Assembly: GCA_934503195.1 (NCBI GenBank)
Contig: CAKSVM010000051.1
Coordinates: 1-22,354 of the forward strand
Source of the DNA: an uncultured Eubacteriales bacterium
GTDB taxonomy: Bacteria; Bacillota; Clostridia; Oscillospirales; CAG-272
Direction of reading: 5' to 3'
Length of the DNA: 22,354 bases
This document shows positions 15,643 to 22,354 of the stretch, piece by piece. Positions within the stretch are counted from its first letter, which is position 1; every line of letters begins with the position of its first letter. Under the pieces are notes generated by a model that saw only the letters and a program-made list of their open reading frames with translations, did no database searches and was not told the DNA's origin. A program made the position numbers and the translations under genes.

Positions 15643-16758
15643 TTATTTCTCAGCGAGCTTTTTTGAGAACTCGCAGATGTCGCGTGTCGAAGTTGGTTTT
15701 GCAATCAAACTTATCGCCTCGCGCATGACGTCGAGCCGCTTCGGATTCGAGAAGAGGTGGAACATCACCTCGTCCAGCGGGAGCGTCGGCGTGACCGCCA
15801 TCGCGACGCCGTTGTTCGTGAGGAATTCGGTGTTGCGGTCCTCCTGCCCCGGGATAGGGTCGACGATAATCATCGGCAGTCCCTTCGCGAGAGCCTCGGA
15901 CGAGGTCAATCCGCCCGGTTTTGTGATGATGCAATCCGACGCGTCCATGAGTACGTCAACATAGTCAACAAATCCGAGGTTAAGTACGCGCTTTTTGGTC
16001 TTCATGCCATCAATTTTCGCCTTTGCCGCCGAATTGTTGCCACAGACTGTAATTATCTGGAAATCATACGGCACGCGGTCGAGCAAATTGACTGTCTCCT
16101 CAATGTTGCCGTAGCCCATGCTGCCGCTCATCAGAAGCACCGTCCGCTTGTTCAGATCGAGTCCGATCTTCGCACGCGCCTCGGCTTTGCTTATATAATT
16201 GGAAAATTTCGGGTGAATCGGGATGCCGAGCGGCAGAACCTGTTTTGCTGAAAAACCTTTTTTCAGTGCCTGCACAGTCAGCTGCTCGTTCGGAATGACG
16301 ACATAATCAAGGTTCAGTCCTTCCTCCCAGAACGGGTGAAACGCGAAATCGGTCAGAATTCCGATGCACTTCGCCTTTGTTTCGCGCTTTTCTTTAAGTA
16401 CGTCGAGGATGATTCCGGCGAAAATATGTGTACAGATTATTACATCTGGATCGTAACTATTTATAAATTTGAGCAATTTTACCGCCATCAGATCCGCGCT
16501 CACACGGGTCGGCGAGGCGTAGCTTTTGGACTTTTTACGCTTTTCGGCGAGCCTGTAGCCACTTTTGTAAAGCAGCTTCGTCTTGCTCGATGTGAGTAAG
16601 TAGCCCTTCGAAACCGTTTCGCCGAGGATCCGGTTCAGATAGTTAAAAGTATCAAGCATCTCGGCCTCACAGCCGATCGACTCAAGATATGCGCAGATCG
16701 CCTTGGCGGTGGCGTTGTGTCCCTGCCCCGCTGTGATTGAAAGTACTAAAGCTTTCAT
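15643..16758 (-). CDS. Glycolipid glycosyltransferase, UgtP/MGDG-synthase type (GT28)
   Basis: 371 residues. The start at 16758 (MKALVLSITAGQGHNATAKA) is supported by GGAG five bases upstream; an in-frame TTG at 16773 would lie before this ribosome site. The N-terminal domain carries the glycolipid-acceptor motif SITAGQGHNATA (8-17) and GILTDFAFHPFW (about 133-144). The C-terminal GT-B domain carries the nucleotide-sugar site ITKPGGLTSSEALAKGLPMI (about 278-297) and PIPGQEDRNTEFL. The family adds glucose or galactose to diacylglycerol at the inner face of the membrane, making glycolipids and anchors for lipoteichoic acid. It lies 63 bases after the polysaccharide deacetylase on the same strand, with its own possible promoter, so both may serve the cell envelope. 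Confidence 0.9.
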   Translation of the reverse strand: MKALVLSITAGQGHNATAKAICAYLESIGCEAEMLDTFNYLNRILGETVSKGYLLTSSKTKLLYKSGYRLAEKRKKSKSYASPTRVSADLMAVKLLKFINSYDPDVIICTHIFAGIILDVLKEKRETKAKCIGILTDFAFHPFWEEGLNLDYVVIPNEQLTVQALKKGFSAKQVLPLGIPIHPKFSNYISKAEARAKIGLDLNKRTVLLMSGSMGYGNIEETVNLLDRVPYDFQIITVCGNNSAAKAKIDGMKTKKRVLNLGFVDYVDVLMDASDCIITKPGGLTSSEALAKGLPMIIVDPIPGQEDRNTEFLTNNGVAMAVTPTLPLDEVMFHLFSNPKRLDVMREAISLIAKPTSTRDICEFSKKLAEK

Positions 16759-16783
16759 AAATTCTCCAATCAATATTTACATA

Positions 16784-16813
16784 ATTATCGATTTTATGCG
16801 TCACATTCGTCAA
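16784..16813 (-). promoter_or_regulatory. Possible promoter for the GT28 gene, with a TGACG dyad
   Basis: Minus strand TTGACG (16808-16813), 18-base spacer, GATAAT (16784-16789). The -35 sits inside a 13-base dyad CGTCA-ATA-TGACG (16808-16820), and another CGTCA occurs at 16799-16803, so a regulator could compete with polymerase here. Weaker than the other promoters. Confidence 0.45.
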
Positions 16814-16821
16814 TATGACGA

Positions 16822-17691
16822 TTATTCCTTCGGAATTTTGCCGTCAAGATAGGTCTGAAGCGTCTCGACATCGGTCGAATCATTTATGCTGTAACGCCGC
16901 AGAAGATACAGACTTTTCGGGTCGCCGCGCCGGATCCGGTTCATTCCGACACGCGTGGTCAGCGTCACCTTCGCGCCCATCGACTCAATCACCCGCTCCG
17001 AAAGCTCGGAATACTGACCGTTCGGATAAGCGAAAATTTCTACGTTTTGCCCAAGATTATCGTTAAAAAGCTCGGACATTTTGGCATAGTCCGCGCGAAT
17101 CGACCGGACAAAATCTGACTTTGACTCGTCGTCAAACGGGACAACCCCGGCGCGCACCCTGCCCGTTTCGAGCGGCGCGTACTGGTGCATATCGTAAGTG
17201 TGACTTCCGAGCGCGATGGTTTCAGAATCGCGCATTTCGCGCGCCTGATCCCACGAAAAGTAAGGCAGCATCGGCACTCCCGTGTCCTTGTAGGTGTTTT
17301 TTCCGACGCACGAACCGATAAGACAAATCGTCGCCTTGTCCCCGCGCGCCTTCAGCTCAGGATACGCGAGCAGATAGTTGGATTCATAACCGTCGTCAAA
17401 GACAATCGCGACCGGCTTTTCGGGAATATCCACATCTTCTCCGTTCGCGTACGCGATAATTTCGTCAAAGCTCACAGTTTCGTAGCCGTTTTCGTCGAGA
17501 TAATCGAGCTGTTTTTTGAAAAGCCCGGTCGAAACCGTGACAACCGAATCGCCGACGTCGGCGACGTGATGATACATCAGCACCGGAAGATCGATTCCGG
17601 GCGGCTCCATCAGCGCGGCCGCTGTCATCGCGCAGGAAGCGACAAAAAGTGTTAAAATCGAGGAAATGAGCGCGGTTTTTACGGGTTTCAT
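16822..17691 (-). CDS. Polysaccharide deacetylase (NodB/CE4 type), probable lipoprotein
   Basis: 289 residues starting at 17691, chosen because AAGGAG lies five bases upstream and a secretion signal begins there; the in-frame extension to 18027 would run into the AraC2 gene and has no family match. MKPVKTALISSILTLFVASC gives a signal peptide with a possible lipobox VASC and lipidated Cys20. The NodB domain follows: LMYHHV near 38, AIVFDDGYESN with Asp99/Asp100 (motif 1), GSHTYDMH with His164 and His169 (metal site, motif 2, spaced one residue wider than the usual HxxxH), and FAYPNGQYSE near 220 (motif 3). The family removes N- or O-acetyl groups from peptidoglycan, chitin-like or other acetylated glycans. 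It acts outside the membrane. The promoter lies 56 bases upstream. Confidence 0.88.
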   Translation of the reverse strand: MKPVKTALISSILTLFVASCAMTAAALMEPPGIDLPVLMYHHVADVGDSVVTVSTGLFKKQLDYLDENGYETVSFDEIIAYANGEDVDIPEKPVAIVFDDGYESNYLLAYPELKARGDKATICLIGSCVGKNTYKDTGVPMLPYFSWDQAREMRDSETIALGSHTYDMHQYAPLETGRVRAGVVPFDDESKSDFVRSIRADYAKMSELFNDNLGQNVEIFAYPNGQYSELSERVIESMGAKVTLTTRVGMNRIRRGDPKSLYLLRRYSINDSTDVETLQTYLDGKIPKE

Positions 17692-17746
17692 ATGAACTCC
17701 TTGTAAAACGTAATGTTTGTCCGCGGCGCGGACGCTGCGCATATAT

Positions 17747-17775
17747 ATTGTACAATATTTTCGCGAAAAAATCAA
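17747..17775 (-). promoter_or_regulatory. Promoter for the polysaccharide deacetylase
   Basis: Minus strand TTGATT (17770-17775), 17-base spacer, TACAAT (17747-17752). The leader contains a 15-base GC-rich dyad (17719-17733, arms GTCCGCG/CGCGGAC) that may form a small hairpin or bind a protein. The remaining gap to AraC2 (17776-17885) shows nothing recognisable. Confidence 0.6.
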
Positions 17776-17885
17776 GCCCTTTGCGGAATATTTTTTAAGG
17801 CAATATAAAATTTCGCCTCGGATCGGCATGGCTTTTGAAACTATCAAAACGAACTGATCAGCCTGCTTATTCAGATCGTCCGGCG

Positions 17886-18773
17886 TCACGGATCGCGCTT
17901 TTTCCCCGCTCCATCGAAATATGAGACCGTATCTCCCTGAAAAACGTCCGCGCGGTATTTTTTCGGCGTGACGCCGTTCTCCTCGCGGAATCTCCTTATA
18001 AAATACGCCGTACTCGAAAACCCGCATCGGTCGGCGATCGTATCGATATTGTGGTCGCTCGACTCAAGCAGGAAGCGCGCCTTCTTCATCCGCGCGCCAA
18101 GAATGTATTCGCTCGGCGTGACGCCGATTTCCTGCTTGAAAAGCCTTGTCAGGTGATCGGCACTGAGTCCGGCCATCTTCGCCAGTTCTTCGACGCGAAG
18201 CTCCTGCTGACACTCCTTGTCGATATATCGGCAGGTCTCGAAAACCGAGTTATTAAGCGGCTCGGGAGTTCCGGCGCGCTCGCGCACCGCGTCCGAACAG
18301 AGCAGAAGCAGCATTTCAAGAAGCGTTTCGTCGAGCTTTTTCAGCATTGAGGTCTCGCCGCCGTCGAATTTCCGCGAGTAGATCTCTATCCTTTTGAAAA
18401 GCTCGGTCAAATCCTCACTGTGCGACGGGACAAAGACCGGGGGAATGTTGTCGAGCAGCGGGGTCTCTGAATTCTTCTGTACCGGCGTCGTGCGAAGCCT
18501 GTGCTGACGCCCGTATTTTTTGACTACCTCCCCCGACAGATCGAACGTGACCATCCGGCAGTAATAATCGCCGACGGCGTATGACACCTGCCCCGGACGC
18601 CGCATCACCATCGTACCGCGCGTCACGGGATAATTCACGTTGTCGATCGTCTGCACCGAGTTACCGTAATAATGGAAGTCGAGTTCGTAATCGTGTACCA
18701 GCCGCGGGATCGGAACTATCCTGCACGCCATGCACTCGTAGGAGAGGAACTGAAGCTTCGCGAATTCACTCAT
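17886..18773 (-). CDS. AraC-family transcriptional regulator 2
   Basis: 295 residues. The N-terminal ~150 are a cupin-like sensor (HDYELDFHYYGNSVQTIDNV, GTMVMRRPGQVSYAVGDYYC), resembling sugar-responsive AraC proteins. Residues about 185-275 hold both helix-turn-helix motifs: VEELAKMAGLSADHLTRLFK and IGVTPSEYILGARMKKAR, then NIDTIADRCGFSSTAYFIRR and ENGVTPKKYR, all complete. AGGAGA lies 7 bases before the ATG. It is divergent from the SBP3-SBP4-glycosidase operon and the two promoters overlap head to head, so it most likely controls that operon and itself. Its effector is unknown, presumably a sugar delivered by SBP3/SBP4 uptake. Confidence 0.94.
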   Translation of the reverse strand: MSEFAKLQFLSYECMACRIVPIPRLVHDYELDFHYYGNSVQTIDNVNYPVTRGTMVMRRPGQVSYAVGDYYCRMVTFDLSGEVVKKYGRQHRLRTTPVQKNSETPLLDNIPPVFVPSHSEDLTELFKRIEIYSRKFDGGETSMLKKLDETLLEMLLLLCSDAVRERAGTPEPLNNSVFETCRYIDKECQQELRVEELAKMAGLSADHLTRLFKQEIGVTPSEYILGARMKKARFLLESSDHNIDTIADRCGFSSTAYFIRRFREENGVTPKKYRADVFQGDTVSYFDGAGKKRDP

Positions 18774-18787
18774 AAGCGGTTCTCCTT

Positions 18788-18804
18788 TCGGAAAATATCG
18801 GAAA
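18788..18804. promoter_or_regulatory. Direct repeats TCGGAAA near the AraC2 start
   Basis: TCGGAAA at 18788-18794 and 18798-18804, exactly one helical turn apart, with a partial copy TCGGAA at 18882-18887. In-phase direct repeats are typical AraC-family sites. They lie in the AraC2 leader, so binding could autorepress or loop to the SBP3 promoter. Confidence 0.35.
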
Positions 18805-18831
18805 TCTTATATTTTGCGTCGCAACCGACAC

Positions 18832-18860
18832 TTGACCGCGGCGTTTTTTTACGCTATAAT
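18832..18860 (+). promoter_or_regulatory. Promoter for SBP3-SBP4-glycosidase operon
   Basis: TTGACC (18832-18837), 17-base spacer, TATAAT (18855-18860). Predicted start near 18867, leaving a leader of about 115 bases that runs through the opposing AraC2 promoter. A ribosome site AAAGGA is at 18969-18974. Confidence 0.8.
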
Positions 18861-18869
18861 AATTACAAG

Positions 18870-18881
18870 AAGATATATCTT
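18870..18881. promoter_or_regulatory. 12-base perfect palindrome between facing -10 boxes
   Basis: AAGATATATCTT covers the predicted start regions of both facing promoters (about 18867 plus and 18883 minus). Anything bound here would affect both transcripts. It could also be chance in AT-rich sequence. Confidence 0.4.
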
Positions 18882-18889
18882 TCGGAACC

Positions 18890-18918
18890 ATTATACCGCA
18901 AATCTGACGAAATGTCAA
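18890..18918 (-). promoter_or_regulatory. Consensus promoter for AraC2
   Basis: Minus strand TTGACA (18913-18918), 17-base spacer, TATAAT (18890-18895), both hexamers perfect. It faces the SBP3 promoter, so the two transcripts overlap at their 5' ends by about 16 bases. Confidence 0.88.
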
Positions 18919-18982
18919 GTGGTATGAACATTTTTGCGCGCGAAAAAATTCATGCAAAACTATTTTTGAAAGGATTTTTTAT

Positions 18983-20425
18983 ATGAAACGCGTTCTTTCG
19001 CTATGCCTGCTTGCGGCTCTCGTTCTGACATCGTGCGGTTCGACACCAGTCGATGAGAAAACGACCGCCGATGAGTCGGCCGCCACGTCCGCGCCTGAGA
19101 CTATCGATCCCGCGCGCGAATCCGCGCTTCCGGATGAATATGATCTTGGCGGATACGAGGTCACCGTCGTGCGCGCTTCGCACGAGGCGAATTACTGGGC
19201 ACTCGGAACCTTCGCGTATGTCGAGGAAACCGGAGAGGTGCTCGACGACGCGATCTACAGACGCAATCTCGCCGCGACCGAAAAGTACAATTTCAAACTC
19301 CGGGAAGTGAATTTCGAATTCGACCCGGTCGATAAGGTGAACGCCTCTGTGCTTGCCGGAGACGACGAGTATCAGATCGCGATGAACTGGCTGCGAAGCG
19401 TATCGAAAGCGGTCGACGGCTGTTATCTGAATCTCTTTGACATAGACTGGCTCGCGCCCGAAAAATCTTAGTGGGATCAGGGCGTAAAACGCGACCTTTC
19501 TGTGAGGAACAAGCTTTATATGCTGACCGGAGACATTATCGTCGCCGACAACGACGCGATGATGATGACGATGTACAACCGTCCGCTCGCCGACGACTAC
19601 AAATTTGAAAACCTCTACGACGCGGTGCGCGAGGGACGCTGGACCTATGACCTGATGATCTCGCTGGCAAAGCGGGTTTCGGAGGATCTCAACGGCGACG
19701 GCAAATACGACGAGAACGACCGCTACGGACTTATGTTCGTCGACAACGCCTCAGCTGAACCCTATTTCGCCTCGTCCTGCACATATCTCTATCAGATAAA
19801 AAACGGCGAGCCGGAATTCACCGCCGACTCCGAAAAGGCGCATGACATCTTCGAGATGATGAACAGCGTTCTCTCAGACAGCATGGTTTCATATGACTGG
19901 AGCCGGATAGGCTCGAACATCTCCGCGAAAATCGCCGATATGATCGGCAATAAACAGATTCTCTTCCAGAACATGGTGCTTTCGTTCGTCAGACGAAATT
20001 ACCGCGACATCGAGCTTGACTTTGGACTTCTGCCGCTTCCGAAATACGACGAGGAGCAGGAGAACTATTCCACGATGATCAATCTTTCGACTCCGTTCAT
20101 TTTTATCCCCGCGTCGGTCGCGGAACCAGATAAGGTCGGATTCGCGCTTGAGGCACTCGCCGAGGCTTCGGGCGAGATCACCGACACCTATTACTCGGTC
20201 TGCATGGAGAGCAAATACACGCGCGACGCCGAATCCTATGAGATGATAAAGCTCGCCTGTGAGAATATCGTCTACGATCCCGGATTCATTTATGACTGGG
20301 GAGGACTCGGGAGCAAGATAAAAAGCGCGATCATGACCGGAAACAGCAATTACGCTTCCCTTCTCGCCCAGAACGCCCCGGCGTCAACGGCGGCGATGGA
20401 AGAATTCATGAAAGAACTTGAATAA
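18983..20425 (+). pseudogene. Solute-binding lipoprotein 3, interrupted by an in-frame amber codon
   Basis: Read through, this is a 480-residue paralog of SBP1, 2 and 4: signal peptide ending LTSC (Cys18), DLGGYEVTVVRAS, VLDDAIYRRNLAATEKYNFK, a DLNGDGKYDEND Ca-loop near 235, FGLLPLPKYDEEQENYS near 340, and YYSVCMESKYTRDAESYEM near 395. Codon 163 (19469-19471) is TAG. The flanking sequence PEKS-stop-WDQG aligns with the WW pair found in all three sister proteins (KPWWD, KPWWV, REWWD), so a single TGG-to-TAG change explains it. The rest of the frame is intact to the TAA at 20423-20425. Other genes here end in TAG (FAD oxidoreductase, SBP4), so amber is a real stop in this genome. The change is therefore a recent mutation, strain variant or sequence error; a restart at 19502 would lack the signal peptide. 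Confidence 0.85.
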
Positions 20426-20427
20426 CA

Positions 20428-21897
20428 ATGAAAAAAACAACTTCAAAAACCAAAAGATGGCTGCCGCTGATACTTCTCGCGGCGATAATGGCACAGTTTG
20501 CCTCCTGCGGCGCTAATGGGGTTCCGGGAGAGACAACGGAATTCAACGACACGTCGTCCGCCGCCGACAGCAAAGCGGCTTACGAATATCCCGACATTGA
20601 TCTTGACGGAAAAGAATTCCCGATCCTCACCGGGACCATCAGCTGGGGCGGATTCATGTGCGAACTCGATTTTGAGACAATCGACGGCGAGACGCTCAAC
20701 GATACGATCTATGAGCGCAATCGGGTGATCGAGGATGAATTCAACCTGAAGCTTGATATCATCTATGAGGATCTCTATGTCACCGACCAGAAGATCCGGC
20801 AGGCGGTTATGGCGCAGGAGGACATCTACAAAGCGGCTTTCGTCAGGGGAACCACGCTGGCGGCACTTGTCGGTGAGGAATATCTTTATGACCTGACAAG
20901 CATCGACACCTTTCAGCTCGACCGTGAGTGGTGGGACAGCTCGGCAAACTCGGAGTCAAGACTCGGAAAAAACGGCAGGCAGTATTTTGCGCAGAGCGAT
21001 ATTTCGCTTGTCGGATTCCAAGGCTCGGTCGGCGTTTACTTCAATGAGGAAAAAATAAAGGCTCTCGGGATGGAGCTTCCGTATCAGCTTGTCCGCGACG
21101 GAGGATGGACGCTCGACGAGCTTTCGAAATACATGAAGGCCGGGGCGAATCTCAACGGCGACTCAACCTTCGCGTGGAATTCCTCGGCCTCGGCCGAATA
21201 CGGACTCGCGACATGGACCACCGGAGTCAGCGCGTTCATAACGGGCTGCGACGAATCCTTCATCGACCGGAATGAAAACGGCGAACCGGTATTCGGATGC
21301 CGCGATAACCGCTTCTTCGACGTCACGCAGAAGCTCGCGGGAATGTTCGCGAATGAAGGCGAATTCCTTCTGACAAGCTCCCCCGGAGCTGATCACTACG
21401 AGACGATCTTCGCGAACCGACGCGCACTGATGCTTGTCGCGGAGCTGAAAGCGGCTTCGAAATACCGTGACATAGATTTTACGTTCGGTATCGTCCCGAT
21501 GCCTAAATATGACGAAAAGCAGGAGGGCTATCACACCTATCAGTGGCACGACGCGATGCTGCTCTGCGTCCCGGTCACCGACGCAGATCCTGCAACCACC
21601 GGAGCGGTGATCGACGCCATGACCTATCTCTCCTACAGGGACGTTCTCCCGGTGTTTTATGAGAACACGATGTCGCAGAAGCTGCTACGCAACGACGAGT
21701 CGATCGAGATGCTGGCGATAATCCGCGACAGCCGCGTATTCAACGCCGGACGCGTATTCGGCTGGACGGAGCAGTTCTCGCTCGACCTTGAGGCGGCTCT
21801 GAAGGAAGGAAAGACCGACATCGCCTCGCTCATCGACAGCAGACGCCCGCAGATAGAGGAGACGATAAAGGAAACAATGGAAATAATGAATAAATAG
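20428..21897 (+). CDS. Extracellular solute-binding lipoprotein 4 (sugar type)
   Basis: 489 residues, full length. A positively charged start, a hydrophobic stretch, then FASC with Cys27 as the lipidation site, followed by a polar linker. Shared blocks: DIDLDGKEFPILTGT, TLNDTIYERNRVIEDEFNLK, QLDREWWDSS, WTLDELSKYMKAG, FGIVPMPKYDEKQEGYHTY near 350, and LLRNDESIEMLAIIRDSRVF near 415. Unlike its sisters, its Ca-loop-like segment is degenerate (ANLNGDSTFAWN), the main visible difference. The start is two bases after the SBP3 stop with little ribosome-site sequence of its own, so it depends on coupling to SBP3 translation; the amber codon in SBP3 could reduce its expression. The glycosidase that follows is 15 bases downstream. 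Confidence 0.9.
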   Translation: MKKTTSKTKRWLPLILLAAIMAQFASCGANGVPGETTEFNDTSSAADSKAAYEYPDIDLDGKEFPILTGTISWGGFMCELDFETIDGETLNDTIYERNRVIEDEFNLKLDIIYEDLYVTDQKIRQAVMAQEDIYKAAFVRGTTLAALVGEEYLYDLTSIDTFQLDREWWDSSANSESRLGKNGRQYFAQSDISLVGFQGSVGVYFNEEKIKALGMELPYQLVRDGGWTLDELSKYMKAGANLNGDSTFAWNSSASAEYGLATWTTGVSAFITGCDESFIDRNENGEPVFGCRDNRFFDVTQKLAGMFANEGEFLLTSSPGADHYETIFANRRALMLVAELKAASKYRDIDFTFGIVPMPKYDEKQEGYHTYQWHDAMLLCVPVTDADPATTGAVIDAMTYLSYRDVLPVFYENTMSQKLLRNDESIEMLAIIRDSRVFNAGRVFGWTEQFSLDLEAALKEGKTDIASLIDSRRPQIEETIKETMEIMNK

Positions 21898-21912
21898 AAG
21901 GAACCCTCTCAA

Positions 21913-22354
21913 ATGTCAAAAATAACCATTACAAAACCCGCCTACGCTCCGGTTTTCGCCGGGCTGGGCTTTCACAACAGCGAGGCGGGAATGTACCGCC
22001 TCATCACGGAAAAGAGCTTCAATGAGAAGATCGCAAAATGCTACCGCGAGATCTCGCCCGGCTTCATGCGCTGTTTCTTCGGATTCTCCGACCAGACGAA
22101 GGAGGTCATGGACGACTTCGCCGATTACTACGAGCGCACGCAGAAGCTCACCGACACGCCGATCTATATGACTCCCGGCCGTGGAAAGCTGCACAGCTCC
22201 GAAAAGGACATGGAGTCGTACGCCGATGAGGTCGCGAAAAAGCTTGAATATCTTGTAAAGGAACGCGACGTGAAGCATATCGCGTATTACTGCTTCTCCA
22301 ACGAGCTTTCCCAGCTGACAAACGGCGCGCTCAGAAAGGATCTTCCGCTCTTCC
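21913..22354 (+). CDS. Putative glycoside hydrolase, clan GH-A-like (C-terminus beyond window)
   Basis: 147 codons before the right edge. The start at 21913 has GAAGGA 8 bases upstream, and no signal peptide is seen. The sequence opens PVFAGLGFHNSEAGMYRLIT, then ISPGFMRCFFGFSD and TDTPIYMTPGRGKL, then HIAYYCFSNELSQL. The Asn-Glu pair in the last block resembles the acid/base motif at the end of beta-strand 4 in clan GH-A enzymes such as GH39 and GH5, and the early pattern fits strands 1-3 of a TIM barrel. It is third in the SBP3-SBP4 operon, which fits intracellular cleavage of the imported sugar. The family is not certain because the nucleophile half is missing. Confidence 0.6.
   Translation, partial: MSKITITKPAYAPVFAGLGFHNSEAGMYRLITEKSFNEKIAKCYREISPGFMRCFFGFSDQTKEVMDDFADYYERTQKLTDTPIYMTPGRGKLHSSEKDMESYADEVAKKLEYLVKERDVKHIAYYCFSNELSQLTNGALRKDLPLF

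Noticed and set aside
17692..18027. N-terminal extension of the polysaccharide deacetylase by 112 codons
   Set aside because: It overlaps AraC2, covers the deacetylase promoter, and the downstream ATG has a strong ribosome site followed by a signal peptide.
19469..19471. Amber codon as evidence for TAG recoding (for example pyrrolysine)
   Set aside because: TAG ends the FAD oxidoreductase and SBP4 normally, and the aligned residue in paralogs is Trp, one base away.

Overview
The window looks like a chromosomal segment from an anaerobic, gut-type member of the Bacillota (Clostridia, possibly the Oscillospirales or Christensenellales side). The evidence is sigma-A promoters with extended -10 boxes, purine-rich GGAGG-type ribosome sites, many lipoprotein solute-binding proteins, a UgtP-like glycolipid glycosyltransferase and roughly balanced GC. 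The genus cannot be named from the sequence. No rRNA, tRNA, CRISPR array, integrase or insertion sequence was seen.

Layout. (a) 1-2551, minus strand: the 5' part of a sodium-coupled NSS-family transporter, then two decayed proline-related genes (proB and a YbaK-type prolyl-tRNA deacylase), both with internal out-of-frame deletions. (b) 2570-7404, plus strand: LysR regulator, AraC regulator, PF12831-type FAD oxidoreductase and lipoprotein solute-binding protein 1 (SBP1). Two LysR-type T-N11-A boxes sit at about -63 and -42 of the oxidoreductase promoter, and a third near-identical box lies in the LysR leader. (c) 7458-9995, minus strand: an 845-residue fusion of a sugar-phosphate-isomerase-like TIM barrel with a complete acyl-CoA synthetase, divergent from SBP2 (10240-11718, plus). 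(d) 11777-15494, minus strand: an operon of a GH42-like glycosidase, a sugar O-acetyltransferase and an aldo/keto reductase behind a consensus promoter. (e) 15643-17691, minus strand: UgtP/MGDG-synthase-like glycosyltransferase and a polysaccharide deacetylase lipoprotein. (f) 17886-18773, minus strand: a second AraC regulator, divergent from a plus-strand operon of SBP3 (interrupted by an in-frame amber codon), SBP4 and a partial glycosidase running off the right edge.

How it fits together. The dominant theme is carbohydrate or glycan-derived compound uptake and processing: four paralogous sugar-type SBP lipoproteins, two probable glycosidases, an acetyltransferase, an aldo/keto reductase, a FAD oxidoreductase, a TIM-barrel isomerase domain and three transcription factors next to their likely targets. 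No ABC permease or ATPase is present, so the SBPs must use transporter parts encoded elsewhere or act as surface binders. The most unusual items are the TIM-barrel/acyl-CoA synthetase fusion, the set of SBPs each with its own local control, the LysR box arrangement, and the multiply broken proline operon.
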